This document shows, piece by piece, positions 19,067 through 30,528 of a DNA stretch of 64,000 nucleotides. The notes beneath the pieces are model-generated. The model was given only the letters and a program-made list of their open reading frames with translations, searched no databases and was not told the origin of the DNA. Source of the DNA: Tritrichomonas musculus (taxonomy: Eukaryota; Parabasalia; Tritrichomonadida; Tritrichomonadidae); the NCBI GenBank assembly GCA_039105265.1, contig JAPFFF010000003.1, positions 1,922,001 through 1,986,000 on the forward strand, read 5' to 3'. Both the position numbers and the translations under genes were made by a program. How positions within the stretch are numbered: the stretch's first letter is position 1; each line of letters starts with the position of its first letter.

Positions 19067-20414
19067 TTCGGAACTTCTCCTGAATTATAAAGGTTATGTA
19101 TTATTTTACTTTCTAGAGAAAAAAAATTATTAAAGTGTTGATAATTTTTTGATTTTATTTTTATTTAATATTTGTCATGAAAGTAATTGATTTTGAAATA
19201 GCTATTCTAACCTTATCTCGGCATTTTTCATCAATAATTATTTGTTTTTTATATTAAAAGTAAAAATAAATGAGTTTGTCTTTGGTATCTGATATGAAAT
19301 CACGCAAATTTACTATATATTAAAATGACTAAAATAATAATTAATAATACATATACTTATTAAAAATAAATAAATGAAAAAAGGTTATTAATGAAAACTT
19401 TTGAGATATTTATGTTTTTTGAAAAAAAACAGAAAAATGTGCATTTTTGATGGTAATACTGATTACTTTATCTCTAAATCTTTTTTCTTCTCATTCTTTA
19501 TTGTGCGAAGCATCATAGTTGTTTATTAAAATTTAAAAAAAAATCTTAAAATTCTAAAAAAAAAAGCATTTTAATTATAAAAAGCATCGATAAGGTTAAC
19601 GTTCTTCTTTTAATTTTTCAATGATATTTTCAATTTTTTCTAATTGTATGAGATTTCTGAAAAAAATTGATAAGTGAAAATCATTTAAAAAAAAGAATAA
19701 TTCATTCAATTAATATGAAATTTTATATTAGTTTATCTTAAAATGATAATGAAGTTTTTAAATAAAACTATTTTTGTAAAAGTGATATGACTGATTCTAT
19801 CGTTCTATCCAAATGTATTCATTTTAATTCAAAATGGAAAAAGTAAAATTATATATTTTTTTTTAAAGACCTAAATCGAAAATCAGGCTCCGACAAAGTC
19901 TAAGTTTTTTGTTAAAGTTAATAGATTATTTGCTAGTTTTTTTCCATATTTTTCACTCAAAATATTTTGGGGTAATGAAAATATTATTTTAATCTATACG
20001 CAAGTTAAAACCATTGCATTTGTATAATGTTTAATAAAACTATATACCATGCTGAAAAAAGAGAAAAGAATTTTTCATTACTTGATCAATAAAATAATAT
20101 TTAAAATTATTTCTCTTTATTAATTATTTATGATGAGTTGACTAATTTCTCATTCCATATTGTATTTATTGAACATAAATTTCGTTTTTCTTCTCTTCTT
20201 TGTTTTTTTGGAACAATTTCATATCGAAATTTGAATAGAAAGGTTAAAAATTCTTCATGAATTCTTTAGTTTGATTATTTATTATACAATTTTTTATTTA
20301 TTATGCCGTTGTATAATTATGTATTTTTATTTTTAATTTTAAAAATTGAGTATTTGTTAAGATATTCAAAAAAATAAAAACTGATGAAACCCCCTTAATT
20401 TTATTTTTCATCTA
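19067..20414. other. Long AT-rich intergenic region
   Basis: About 1.35 kb without a credible gene. It is rich in A- and T-runs, with only short random frames. It ends at the TA target duplication of the inverted-repeat element that follows. Confidence 0.45.
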
Positions 20415-20804
20415 CAGTAAGGTTTCAAAATTGGAAAACGTTTCAAAATAGGAAAATCGACTTTTTGAGAAAAAAATTTTCATTAATAAAAATGAAAGAA
20501 ATAAAGAAATAGAGAGAAAATCTTGTTTAAACCTACCATTTTAAGAAATAATATTTCCATGATTAAGTTTATCACACAGCTGTTTGCGACATTATATTCA
20601 TCAAATAGTGCTTTCCTATCTCTATATGAAAAAATGAGCATCATTCAAAAAGTGGATTTTCCATTTTTGCAACGCTATAAAGGAAAATCCAAATTTGAAT
20701 TAAATTCGTTATTTTGACTTTTATTTTAAATTCATTTTAATCGTTTTCTATGAAAAAGTAGATTTTCCTCTTTTGAGACGTTTTTGAATTTTACAACCTT
20801 ACTG
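20415..20804. mobile_element. 390-bp MITE with TA target duplication (Tc1/mariner/pogo type)
   Basis: The ends are inverted repeats of about 55 bp at roughly 80% identity. The left end starts CAGTAAGGTTTCAAAATTGG and the right end is its complement, ending CAACCTTACTG. Both ends are flanked by TA (20413-20414 and 20805-20806), the target duplication of the Tc1/mariner/pogo superfamily. The interior has no transposase; a 64-codon frame inside it begins with TTG and looks spurious. Subterminal GGAAAATC words recur internally. It is a non-autonomous element inserted in the spacer upstream of the LCAT gene. Confidence 0.8.
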
Positions 20805-20980
20805 TAATAAACTTTTCTTAAAAAAATTATTCAATTTTGAAAGCATTCAAATTTGAATTAAATATTGGAAAAATTCACAAAATAAATGTTTATTTTAGCC
20901 TATTTATTATTGAAGTAATTGATTTTGTGTATTATTAAAAAAAGAATTCATTATTTAGTTTTTTTGAGAAGAAGTTGTAT

Positions 20981-20990
20981 TGAAAAAGTT
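20981..20990 (+). promoter_or_regulatory. Promoter-like TGAAAAAGTT motif
   Basis: This motif lies 35-44 bp upstream of the LCAT-family ATG. Inferred role. Confidence 0.3.
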
Positions 20991-21024
20991 GAATGTGAAC
21001 TGTTGTTTACTTTTTTTAAAATAA

Positions 21025-22251
21025 ATGCATTTCCTAGCATCCTTTCACTTAATTTGTTTTTTTCTAAGTTCATGCCTTTGCTCTACTTCAAATCGCAAAC
21101 CAGTTATAATTTTGCCTGGTCTAATGGCAAGTCTCCTTCATGGAAATATTACTCGTCGTCCTTATTGGTATTGTTCAACTTTCAAAGACACTGATATTTG
21201 GATAAATGATATATTTGGAGTTCCTCCGCTTTGTAATTGCGTTTTTGATTATATCGGATTAAGATGGAATAACGAAACAAACCAAGTTACTGAAAAAGAA
21301 GGTGTTTCATTAGAAACTGTTGATTTTGGTGGTCTAAATGGAATGACTTACGTTGATTTTGTTTCTGATTTTCATGTTGTTCCCGTATATGGTCCACTTG
21401 TTGAATCATTAGCATCAGCAGGATATGTTGAACGAGAATCAATGTTTGGTATACCTTATGATTGGCGATTTGGTATGCATCAGCCCGATTCGTTATGGGA
21501 ACAAGTAAAGCAACTTGTTGAAGACGCATACGTAAAAAATAATAATCAGAAGATTGTTTTTGTAGCTCATTCCATGGGAAGTATATTTGTAAATCATTTC
21601 TGTATGACGAAAATGACAAAAGAGTGGAGAGAGAAATATATTGATTCAGCAGTTTTATTAGCACCATCACTTGGTGGAAGCTTTTTGTCTTTTTATGTCT
21701 TATGGACTAAAATGTTTCCTTTTTTGTCTATCCTTGGTGAGTATCCTGATACTGCCCCAAAGATTGGTGGAATTAACATTCACATACCCAATTTCGAGAT
21801 ATTTGGTGATAAAGTTCTTTATACAGATGAAAATGGAAAGAAATTCACAGCGAAAGATTTGAAAGATATTTTAAGATTAAATGGAAAACTTGATGATATT
21901 GATGTTCTCAAAATTTTTGAAATGAACGAAAACTTTTCACATCATACTCCTCCTCCTTTTGATTTCCCTATTTCGATTGTTTACAATGATGCTTTGGGAA
22001 CTTTGCTTTCTCTTGATAGATCAACAAAAGAAGATGTTTTTCAATATGGAAAAGGAGACCTAATGGTTAATGCTGAAGGTATTGAATTTCTTTGTAATAA
22101 GTGGAATACAACTTATAAAGTTGATTGCTTGAACCTTGACCATCTTGTGCCAACTGCAAATCATTTATCAATAATTTGGCAAAATGAAACAATAGATTAT
22201 ATTCTTGACCATATTTCAAATGATAAATGGAAGGTGTTAAGGAATCATTAA
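21025..22251 (+). CDS. LCAT/PLA2G15-family lipid acyltransferase or phospholipase
   Basis: The product has 408 residues. The N-terminus (FLASFHLICFFLSSCLCS) is a signal peptide, so the protein should enter the secretory pathway. The lid-region motif PVIILPGLMASLL is typical of the family. The alpha/beta-hydrolase triad can be assigned as Ser183 in AHSMGS, Asp345 in GKGDLMVN and His380 in ANHLSII, in the same order and spacing as PLA2G15 (Ser198, Asp360, His392). PYDWRFG is another family hallmark. Such enzymes move or release acyl chains from phospholipids, in lysosomes or outside the cell. Length matches the family. The stop is followed by another TAA, an A and a 10-T run. It may act in host-lipid scavenging or lysosomal lipid turnover, which is inference. 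Confidence 0.85.
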   Translation: MHFLASFHLICFFLSSCLCSTSNRKPVIILPGLMASLLHGNITRRPYWYCSTFKDTDIWINDIFGVPPLCNCVFDYIGLRWNNETNQVTEKEGVSLETVDFGGLNGMTYVDFVSDFHVVPVYGPLVESLASAGYVERESMFGIPYDWRFGMHQPDSLWEQVKQLVEDAYVKNNNQKIVFVAHSMGSIFVNHFCMTKMTKEWREKYIDSAVLLAPSLGGSFLSFYVLWTKMFPFLSILGEYPDTAPKIGGINIHIPNFEIFGDKVLYTDENGKKFTAKDLKDILRLNGKLDDIDVLKIFEMNENFSHHTPPPFDFPISIVYNDALGTLLSLDRSTKEDVFQYGKGDLMVNAEGIEFLCNKWNTTYKVDCLNLDHLVPTANHLSIIWQNETIDYILDHISNDKWKVLRNH

Positions 22252-23399
22252 TAAAGTTTTTTTTTTGGTTATGTTAAAATAAAATGAATGTGCATATTAT
22301 TAAAGTAATTAATTTATATTTTGCTCATATCTCAAATACACTTTTATTATTCAAATAAAATTACTTTTTTAATGCATTTGTTCTCAAGAAAATATATTTT
22401 GGTTAAAGTATAATATTATAAATCATATTAAATCTATTCGAATTTAATTATTAGATATAATGATTTGATTTGGAATTATATCATAAATTTATAAGAATCA
22501 TATTTTCCAATATCATCAAGTTTTAAATGAATTTATAGTTAATACAGAGGTACTGACTCGGACTTCACTTATAATTCGAATTATTAAAATATTTATATCT
22601 TCTGAAATATAAGAATAAATATATAATATACTTATTGCATATTATTATATAATATTTTAATATTTATATATATCTACTTTTAAGTCGAGATGCTAGATAT
22701 TGATGTCTAAAAATCCAATTTAAATCATCCGTTGAAAAACAGCTATCTCGACATATGCGCAACGCATGAAAACAGAATGTATAATATTATATATATTTAT
22801 TATAAACTTTATCATCTTGATATTCTCTTGAACTAGGCTTGTTATTCTCCGATTCTCGAGATCGATAATTGATTGACTTTTTGATATCGATACATAAATA
22901 TACACAGATTCTCTAGATCGATTTCAGAGATCGAGAATTTTTTTTCTCAGCTTTTTATATCAGAATTTTCAATTAAACTTTTTGATAAATATATGATCGT
23001 AATTTAATCTCAAATATTTCATAAAAAAGAATGTATTTTTTGACTTTAATCTTAAAATAAACATCAATACATTATATTATTTATTTTTAAATATTTTAAA
23101 ATCACAAATACCAATTATAAAAAAAGATAAATCTGCTTGAGATTTCGAGATCTCGGTAATTGAAATCAAGTTTACAATTATTTTTATATCACATTTCATA
23201 TCTGATATGAAATTGATTCTCAAAATAACAAATCTATCTTGAACCAATTAAGGTCCTTCGGACAAACTTTCTCAATTGAATAAGAGAGAGAATTCAAATT
23301 TATAAATTTTATTAATACAACTTAATATATATCTATAAATAATAAAAACTATCAAATCAAGAATAAAAAAAAAAGTACAAAATAAATTTCATCATCCTA
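22252..23399. other. Convergent AT-rich spacer
   Basis: About 1.15 kb between the convergent LCAT and USP genes. A cluster of GATC/ATCGAT-containing words (TCTCGAGATCG, GATATCGATA, AGAGATCGAGA) lies at 22680-22935 and again near 23140-23155. It may be an old inverted repeat, but I could not define ends. No gene is credible. Confidence 0.4.
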
Positions 23400-26300
23400 T
23401 TATGAGCTAGACATGTTTGCTGATTGATTGTCAGATGATGGATCGTTATTAATTCTTTCATAAAAAAGGACATATGCAGCATTATTATATGCACTTTTGC
23501 TACTTGAGGAACTAACATATGAATCATTAAAGCTATACCATTTTCCTCCGCTTTCTGACATATCTTTCTTAGAAACCTTTGCATGAGCCGTATAGTGGCC
23601 TCCGCTCAGAGATCCAGAATGTTCTGATACAGCATAAAGACGATAAAGCATTCTTTCGTTATGTTGCGGACCAGCCAGAAATTGAGATATATCTATTTCT
23701 GATGGGTAATGCACAGTTGTTTCTAATTTTTTCATGAATAATTCATTAATGCGAATAAATCGTTTTAATTGAATAACAAGAACTTCAGGTGCACTCCATA
23801 TATCCATTTTTTTATCCGCGCATACGAAATCACGGCAGTGTGGGCAAAACCATTTATTATTCTCATCAAGAGTTTCATTTGATGAAAAATATTTAAAGCA
23901 CTTTTCAAGCTCAATACTTGAATCCGTAAAAGAGCTTGATATTTGATTATTAAAAGAATTGAATTTAAGATTTTTAATATGTTTCAAGTACAAATAAAAC
24001 GAGAAATTGTATTCCTTACCCATTGTTTCTTGATTAATAGAGATGGGCTGAATGGACGATGCAACTCTTGGATCAAAATTAGAAGCTTGGAAAGGTTTAA
24101 AAATAGTTTCTCTTAAAATCTTGGGAACTTTTTGAGATGGTAATTGGCCATTACTTCTTAACAATTCAATTTTGAGCGTTTGCATAAATTGCTTTTGCTG
24201 GTCACTTAATGGTGTATCGACTCCAGACCAGTAGCCAGAAAAGAATTTTTCGCAATCTTTCAAAAATTGTTCGTTGGAAATAGAAAAGTTTTTTATTGGT
24301 ATCAAAAAAGGAGGTGTAACTTGGGCATATTCATCTGAGCTGTTCATGAAGAATTCATATTTTTTCTTTGCCTTAGAAATTAGGTAGCATATTACAAATT
24401 TTCTATTATCGGTATCATCATCATTAGCATTATCGAGTTTTGGTACTTCTAATGCATAATGGGTATCATTTCCACGTATATTAACACCCCACTTTAAACT
24501 AGGGATTGTACCATTTTCCTTATATACTACAATTGCATTTACCTTTCTTCCGATTTTCTTTGAAACAAGTCTAGACAGCTCTTCGGGATCCAAAGATTTA
24601 TTTCTATAAAAGGAAATTTTAATATGCTGGCAATGAACATTAAAAGGAAAATCATCTTCGTTTTCACTTAACATTTCATATTTTGATGGGACGAAAATTA
24701 AATTTAAAGTAACTTTATTTGGTTTATGAATTGGCAATTGGAGAGACATATAAGGATCAAATACGACGGTAATTTTATGACATTTGGGGCAAACAAGTCG
24801 AGAACGTAGTTGAGAGTGGAATAAATCAACAATTACTGAGTCATTTCGAGATTTGTATCTTCTCCAACTTTCATCAGCAATTTCTTCATCATTATTTCCA
24901 TCACCACTGATACTTTCAACAACAGGTTTCTTTGTAACACGATTTAAGTCTTCATGAATACCATCAAGCATGAAAGTAATGAGTTCATGTGAATCTTGTT
25001 GACCATAACCAGAAAACTGTGGAGCAAAGCGGCCAATAACGTCTTTCATATAAGTTGGTGAAAATGTGTTGTAATTACCAGACCAAATTTTGTATGTTAG
25101 GTTAGCAAAGGCTTCAGCAATTTCGCCATGCATGCCAATTGGATTAGATCTATTTAGTTCATATTTCCATTTTCCTGATAAAATGTACTTAACAAGAAGA
25201 CGTGTGTGAACAAGGCATTGAATCCCAGAGTTAAAGAAGCAAGTATTACCAAGATTCTCTAAGCCACAAACTCCAGGGCCTGAAGTAGAACTATTATAAT
25301 AACTATGAGAGTAGTGATAACATTCATGATCATTGTTTCTGTCATATTTATTAACACGAATATCTTTAAAGGGATCTTTATCATCATCAGTATCAGCACT
25401 ATCACTTGATTGATTGCTATTTGATGAAGTTTTTGATTGCAAATTTGAAATGCTCTTGCTCTCGCTCTCTTTTTTCTCATCTGAAAAATCAGAGATAGAA
25501 TGGGAGTTGGTGATTGGACGCATTGATGAAGAACTACGACAAGTATAAGTACTATTCGCCTTAAGATTCCATTCCGAACTATCTATATCTTTATAATCAA
25601 GAATAAGATGTGTACTGGGATTGAAACAGAAATAAAAATCAAGAGTTTGTCCATCGTTATCATGTAAAACTCGTGGCATCCCTTGTTTCATGGTACAAAT
25701 TCGAGTTTTTTCTTCTTTAGGAACATTGTAAAATGAACGTGCTCTTGAATGTATTATCGATAAAGGAGTGTTTGAACCAATTTCAAACGAATTATCCTTG
25801 TTATCTTTATAATCAATAGGTATATCATAATATTTAACAACTGGTATATTCTTCTTTTGAGAGTTGTTATAATAAACTGGTATAGGAATCTCAGGACCAC
25901 CATCAAACCATTCATGAAGCTTTTCCCAAACTGCTGGATGGAGAATACGATAATGAATATTCTCATATTTTGTTCGGTCTGGCTTCAATTTCTTAGTTTT
26001 TTCATCATATATCATCAGATCAATGTTGTTAATAGGAGGAATTGAGTCAGCAGCATCATCATTTTGGTCGTCATCGTCGTTGTTATTATAAACTATTTTA
26101 ATATTGTTTTGGCTTTCTGGATCAACAATATTTTTCCATATACGAAACCATTTTTGTGAAATAAGATAAGCTTTATTTTCTCCTTGTTCAAATGTATTAT
26201 TTATTCGTTCTAATTCTTGAAAAATTTTTAATTGTTCAGATGGAGGAGGGTATTTTGGAGGTATTGGAGTTGATGATATATCTTTTACTTGATTTTCTTG

Positions 26301-27152
26301 TTTTTCTTCATGTGAACTAAATAATGGTGGTAGTGTCAATTTATCTATTAAATGAGGGCTTGGTACTTCTGTAATTTCTTGTTGTGATAATGAGAAACTT
26401 TCTGATTCCTTTTGTTGAACTTTATCGGGTGAAAAATTTTTATCTCCTTCTGAATTATTTGTGCTTGAAACCCAATTTCCACTCTCATCTTGATATTCAA
26501 GAATAAATATATAATTATTGTTGATAAGCTGTTGATCTAAATTTTTTTCAGGTTTCACAATTTTGGAGAGGTGCATTAATCGCGTTTTTTCTTGTTTTGG
26601 AACATTGAAAAAAGAGCGAATGTTATTTTCTAGTTCTTTTCCTTTGATTTCTTTGTATGTTACAAAATTATGATTTAAATTTTGTTTATATGAAACTAAT
26701 ATATCAATAAAATCGGTTACTGAATGCAATGTTGTCTGAAATGAATTATAAGAACAAACAGGAACCGATAAAGAAGGTCCTCCACTAAATTTTGAGTGTA
26801 ACATTGACCACTCTTTAGATTTGATAACTATAAAATCTATATTTATTTTCTTTTTCCTATTTAAAATAAAATAATTTGGTAATTTATTTTGATCATTATA
26901 AAAAATACAATTTTCATCAATTAAATCACTGTTGTCAATAGGAGGAAGAATTTGATATGTAGAATTTTCATGATCTTCTTTTTGTTTGTTGGAAGAAGAG
27001 ATAAAATCAAAACAATTATGATACCATTTAAATGATAAGAGATATCCTTCTTTATCACCTTTTATATATCTTGGCTGATCTCCATTGTATAATTCTTCTA
27101 ATAATTGAAATTGATCTTCAATAGATGTCAAGTTATCTATTCTATCAATCAT
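23400..27152 (-). CDS. Large DUSP-Ubl-containing ubiquitin-specific protease (USP4/15/UBP12-like)
   Basis: The product has 1250 residues from an ATG. It opens with two tandem DUSP-Ubl modules. DUSP1 lies at about 20-150 (GYLLSFKWYHNCFDF, PPIDNSDL, SKFSGGPSLSVPV) with Ubl1 to about 240; DUSP2 is at about 312-430 (AYLISQKWFRIW, PPINNIDL, EWFDGGPEIPIPV) with Ubl2 to about 525. The Ubl copies share RSFFNVPKQEKTR / RSFYNVPKEEKTR. A Ser-rich linker precedes the C19 catalytic domain: Cys box GLENLGNTCFFN (Cys638), GYGQQDSHELITFMLDG, a CPKC/CPHC zinc ribbon, and His box HSGSLSGGHYTAH (His1186) with WYSFNDSYVS. In animals such enzymes act on splicing factors, proteasome regulators and signalling proteins. 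The second DUSP-Ubl pair is unusual; USP4/15 have one N-terminal DUSP-Ubl. Confidence 0.9.
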   Translation of the reverse strand: MIDRIDNLTSIEDQFQLLEELYNGDQPRYIKGDKEGYLLSFKWYHNCFDFISSSNKQKEDHENSTYQILPPIDNSDLIDENCIFYNDQNKLPNYFILNRKKKINIDFIVIKSKEWSMLHSKFSGGPSLSVPVCSYNSFQTTLHSVTDFIDILVSYKQNLNHNFVTYKEIKGKELENNIRSFFNVPKQEKTRLMHLSKIVKPEKNLDQQLINNNYIFILEYQDESGNWVSSTNNSEGDKNFSPDKVQQKESESFSLSQQEITEVPSPHLIDKLTLPPLFSSHEEKQENQVKDISSTPIPPKYPPPSEQLKIFQELERINNTFEQGENKAYLISQKWFRIWKNIVDPESQNNIKIVYNNNDDDDQNDDAADSIPPINNIDLMIYDEKTKKLKPDRTKYENIHYRILHPAVWEKLHEWFDGGPEIPIPVYYNNSQKKNIPVVKYYDIPIDYKDNKDNSFEIGSNTPLSIIHSRARSFYNVPKEEKTRICTMKQGMPRVLHDNDGQTLDFYFCFNPSTHLILDYKDIDSSEWNLKANSTYTCRSSSSMRPITNSHSISDFSDEKKESESKSISNLQSKTSSNSNQSSDSADTDDDKDPFKDIRVNKYDRNNDHECYHYSHSYYNSSTSGPGVCGLENLGNTCFFNSGIQCLVHTRLLVKYILSGKWKYELNRSNPIGMHGEIAEAFANLTYKIWSGNYNTFSPTYMKDVIGRFAPQFSGYGQQDSHELITFMLDGIHEDLNRVTKKPVVESISGDGNNDEEIADESWRRYKSRNDSVIVDLFHSQLRSRLVCPKCHKITVVFDPYMSLQLPIHKPNKVTLNLIFVPSKYEMLSENEDDFPFNVHCQHIKISFYRNKSLDPEELSRLVSKKIGRKVNAIVVYKENGTIPSLKWGVNIRGNDTHYALEVPKLDNANDDDTDNRKFVICYLISKAKKKYEFFMNSSDEYAQVTPPFLIPIKNFSISNEQFLKDCEKFFSGYWSGVDTPLSDQQKQFMQTLKIELLRSNGQLPSQKVPKILRETIFKPFQASNFDPRVASSIQPISINQETMGKEYNFSFYLYLKHIKNLKFNSFNNQISSSFTDSSIELEKCFKYFSSNETLDENNKWFCPHCRDFVCADKKMDIWSAPEVLVIQLKRFIRINELFMKKLETTVHYPSEIDISQFLAGPQHNERMLYRLYAVSEHSGSLSGGHYTAHAKVSKKDMSESGGKWYSFNDSYVSSSSSKSAYNNAAYVLFYERINNDPSSDNQSANMSSS

Positions 27153-27687
27153 AATTTTAATTAATGTGGTTACATTTTTCTAAAACACAGAAATGATCAA
27201 ATTACTCCTTTTTATTACATTATGAATTCTATAATAAAAGCATATTATATTTTAAAGATAGTCCACCAAATACTTATATAATGCCATTATTTGTCAGAAA
27301 AGCTTTAAAATGAGAAATTCTAATTGATACCCTCCTCTCCCAACAATTCGTAACTTTTTTGAATACTTTTCAGAATTTTTTGATTTTTTAAAACTAAAAT
27401 ATAAGAAAATCAGATGAAAATATGAATATATGTCTACTTTAATTAAAGCTTACTTCCAAAGCAGCTTCAAAAAATCCATATTATTTTAGAATCGCTAAAA
27501 AGAAAAAAGAAAAATAATATTATATTTTTTTCCAATCCATTTTTTTTGAAAAAAAAGTTTATGAATTTTGTAGGATTAAGCATAAATATTAATACTATTC
27601 ATTTATTGGCCAAATTCCATACGTTAAAAAATTTTCTTTTTTTGTTTATTTTTCTATATTTTCTTTGTTTTTGAAAATAAAAATGTT
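27153..27687. other. Spacer upstream of the large USP gene
   Basis: AT-rich DNA with no gene. On the minus strand a CAAAAAAGTTAC word lies near 27348-27360, about 196 bp before the USP ATG, farther than at other genes, so its relevance is doubtful. Confidence 0.4.
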
Positions 27688-27920
27688 TAGTCTAGAGTAA
27701 AACCCCCCACCAAATCTCTATATAAAAGAGTTAGAATCATAATATTATTATTATTTAAAAAATGTTTATTTTATATTTAGATATTAGTATTTAAAAATGC
27801 ATTCTATTCAATCGAAAAATTGAATAGAAAATGGTATGTGGATTTCCACCAGCGTACTTTTTGCCACCATTAAAGGCCAAAAATAGGTGAATAAAAATGG
27901 TGGGGGTTTCCAACAGACTA
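27688..27920. mobile_element. 233-bp inverted-repeat element (MITE candidate)
   Basis: Left end TAGTCTAGAGTAAAACCCCC and right end GGGGGTTTCCAACAGACTA are imperfect inverted repeats with G/C-homopolymer cores, unusual in this AT-rich DNA. If the terminal TA is the target duplication, the element reads GTCT...AGAC, consistent with a Tc1/mariner-type MITE. The interior has no coding potential and contains a small GTGGATTTCCAC-type palindrome. Confidence 0.55.
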
Positions 27921-29061
27921 TAGATTTATATTAATATTTTATATATAACTGAATTTAATTAAGAGTCCTTTCTTATCAATATTTTTTCACAAAAAGTTTA
28001 ATATGCCATACAAACTTTTTTTTATTAAAAAAAATCATTTAATATGATTGCTTATGACGTAGCTTAAGCAGTTTTTTTTTTTTTTAAAATGAACATAGCT
28101 CAGTTAATCCGATGGTTCACAAATAACTTAAGCCAGTAAATTGGCAATTCTCGAAATTTTATTAAGAATATTTAGATTCGCCAATTTCTCTCTGCAAATC
28201 ACAATTTTACCCAGTAATCGAAGCTTTTCCCATTAAGCGTGATATTTTTATTCGACTTCTACATCTTTTAAATACTTCCATAAACAAAATTAGAACCAAT
28301 TTTTTAAATGAACCAGTTAAGAATACATAATTATTTAAATACAATTATAATTCGTATACATAATTCATATTTAATTCAATTTCTACCTTAATTATCCGTT
28401 CTTTTTTATTTTAGTGATCGATTAGTATTTTTCATTTCAAATTATCCTCAATTCGTAAAATTTTCGTTAAAATATAATTAAATATAAATGTTTTAATGAT
28501 TTCTTATTATACAAACTAAATGTTATTTGAAAATTAATTATTTGATTTCAACGTTATTATTATTTTTAAAAAATATCAGAATTTTTTCAAGTAATTGAAT
28601 ATTTTTATTTAATTTATAAGCAAATTTCATGATCATAAGGTTAATTTGACATTATTAAAAAAAAATGCAACAATGATTAAAGTTTTAGTTTTACTGTTCA
28701 TCTTTTTTATAGTCACCGTTTGATTTTTCTTTTGCCGATATTCATTAATATGAGAAAAAATTCTTTTTGAATTAAGGTCTATAGCATCATTCGAAAATTC
28801 TGACCAAAAAATGATTTAAATTTGAAAAGATATAAAATGAACAGTTTAAATATTTTCTCAGAATTTTATTTTTTTCTTAGAATTATTTGAATAAAAACTC
28901 TTTTTAGTTTTATCAAATATTTGAGAAGAAAAATGAACTTTTCTGAAGGTTATTTTCTTTTCTGAGATATCCTCTTTCAATTTATTTCAATTCATTGAAA
29001 AATATTCTTTTTATTTTTTTACTGGAAAATCAAAGTATTGAGATATATTTGAAAGTAAAAA
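27921..29061. other. AT-rich non-coding region
   Basis: About 1.1 kb of AT-rich sequence with long homopolymer runs. I see no coding region, RNA gene or clear repeat. It ends at the GTAAAAA flank of the foldback element. Confidence 0.4.
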
Positions 29062-29548
29062 CTAGGCTTTAAATGGTCATAGTGGACATGCCACTTTTTT
29101 CGACAGCTTAACTTTTTCTGTGATAATAAAATGGTATCTTGATTGATTAGGACATTTTAGATTTTTTGAAATAGCGGATTCTTCTCAAATACATAAACTT
29201 TTTCTATGGTGGACATTCTAATGGACATTTCAAATTTCTAAATGAATGAAATGTGATCTAAAAAATTTGAGCTATTTCGATCAAACAAGGTCAAATAATT
29301 GCTTTTTTTTTTTTTTTTTTTTTTTTTAGTTTGCAATATCAATTTCGATTTTGGTTGATTTCGCAAACTAAAAAAAAAAAAAAAAAAAACAATTATTTGA
29401 CCTTGTTTGATCGACATAGCTCAGAAAATTTTTAAAATTTTTTATTTTAAGAAAGTGGACATATGTCCACAAACTGGACACGTGGACTTTAAAATATTAA
29501 TTGATCTGGACATTTTGACATCAAAATGTCCACCTATTTAAAGCCTAG
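29062..29548. mobile_element. 487-bp foldback transposon with GTAAAAA target duplication
   Basis: The element starts CTAGGCTTTAAATGG and ends with the complement TATTTAAAGCCTAG. It is flanked on both sides by GTAAAAA (29055-29061 and 29549-29555), a 7-bp target duplication. Its centre (29269-29422) is a near-perfect inverted repeat with arms of about 60 bp that include a 25-T run and a 20-A run around a 28-bp loop. GTGGACAT-type words are repeated through both arms. It has no coding capacity. The superfamily is uncertain; duplications of 7-9 bp occur in hAT, Mutator and Foldback families. Confidence 0.8.
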
Positions 29549-29555
29549 GTAAAAA

Positions 29556-30528
29556 TATATACTTTTAAAGACAAATAAATGAATTGTTACTAGAAAATTC
29601 ATATTTAGTAATTTCTAACCATATCTAATAAAACAAAATGCATTTATAAATAATAGTTTTTCCAAGAAAATAGCACAAAAATATTATTATCAAATAAATA
29701 TAAAAATAAACCACAGTTACTATATAGGTTTTGAATGATAAAAGATATAAAATATCTTTCCGCTAAAATAAAATAATAAATCAAATCAAAAAAAATTTTC
29801 AAATAAAATATAATATTACTAAATAAATATTATCTTTTGTTTTAATTTAATTTCTATTAACAAAACCTTTAGATAATTATCAAGGAAATGAACATAAACT
29901 TTTTGAATTACTATAAAAAATAAACTTAACAATTTATTGTTTTATTTTCAAATAAATAAAAATGAGTTTATATTTATTTTGTACGTTGTAATATGACAAT
30001 TTATTTCTAAAATAGTATTATAAGGTAAAATAAAATATTAAATATTAATATAATTCGGAAATGAGTCATTTTCAGACTTTAGCATGCTCTCATAATATGC
30101 TTAACCATTTCTAGAGATAAAAGTTCAAAAATAAAAAATGAGTCTATTAAAAACCATGAATAATAAGTTTATATAGGTTGTTACGGCCAACAATAATAGT
30201 GTTAAGCCTTTTATATTATATGGAAACATATTCTCTACAAATTTCTGAAAAATGAAAAATAATTCTTAAAAATGGTATTATGAAATATATCTTTCTTATT
30301 GAAGATTTATATAATAATTGTTTTATTGTTTAAATTTCTATTTCAAAAGTTATATTTCTGGAATCTTCTGAAAATTTAAATAATTGATCAGAAAAAAAAT
30401 TTCAATTCACTTTCAATTTTGTGTTTGAAAAAAATATGAGAAATTTTGAAAAAAGATCTAATTATAAGTTTTACATATTTATCAAAAATATCATTTTTAA
30501 TATAAGTATGCAATAAATAAATTTCTCA
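29556..30528. other. AT-rich non-coding region
   Basis: About 970 bp with no credible gene or repeat, leading into the small hypothetical gene. No copy of the common promoter-like motif is evident. Confidence 0.4.

Noticed and set aside
20523-20717. 64-codon reading frame inside the 390-bp MITE
   Set aside because: It begins at TTG, includes inverted-repeat sequence and has no protein-like homology.
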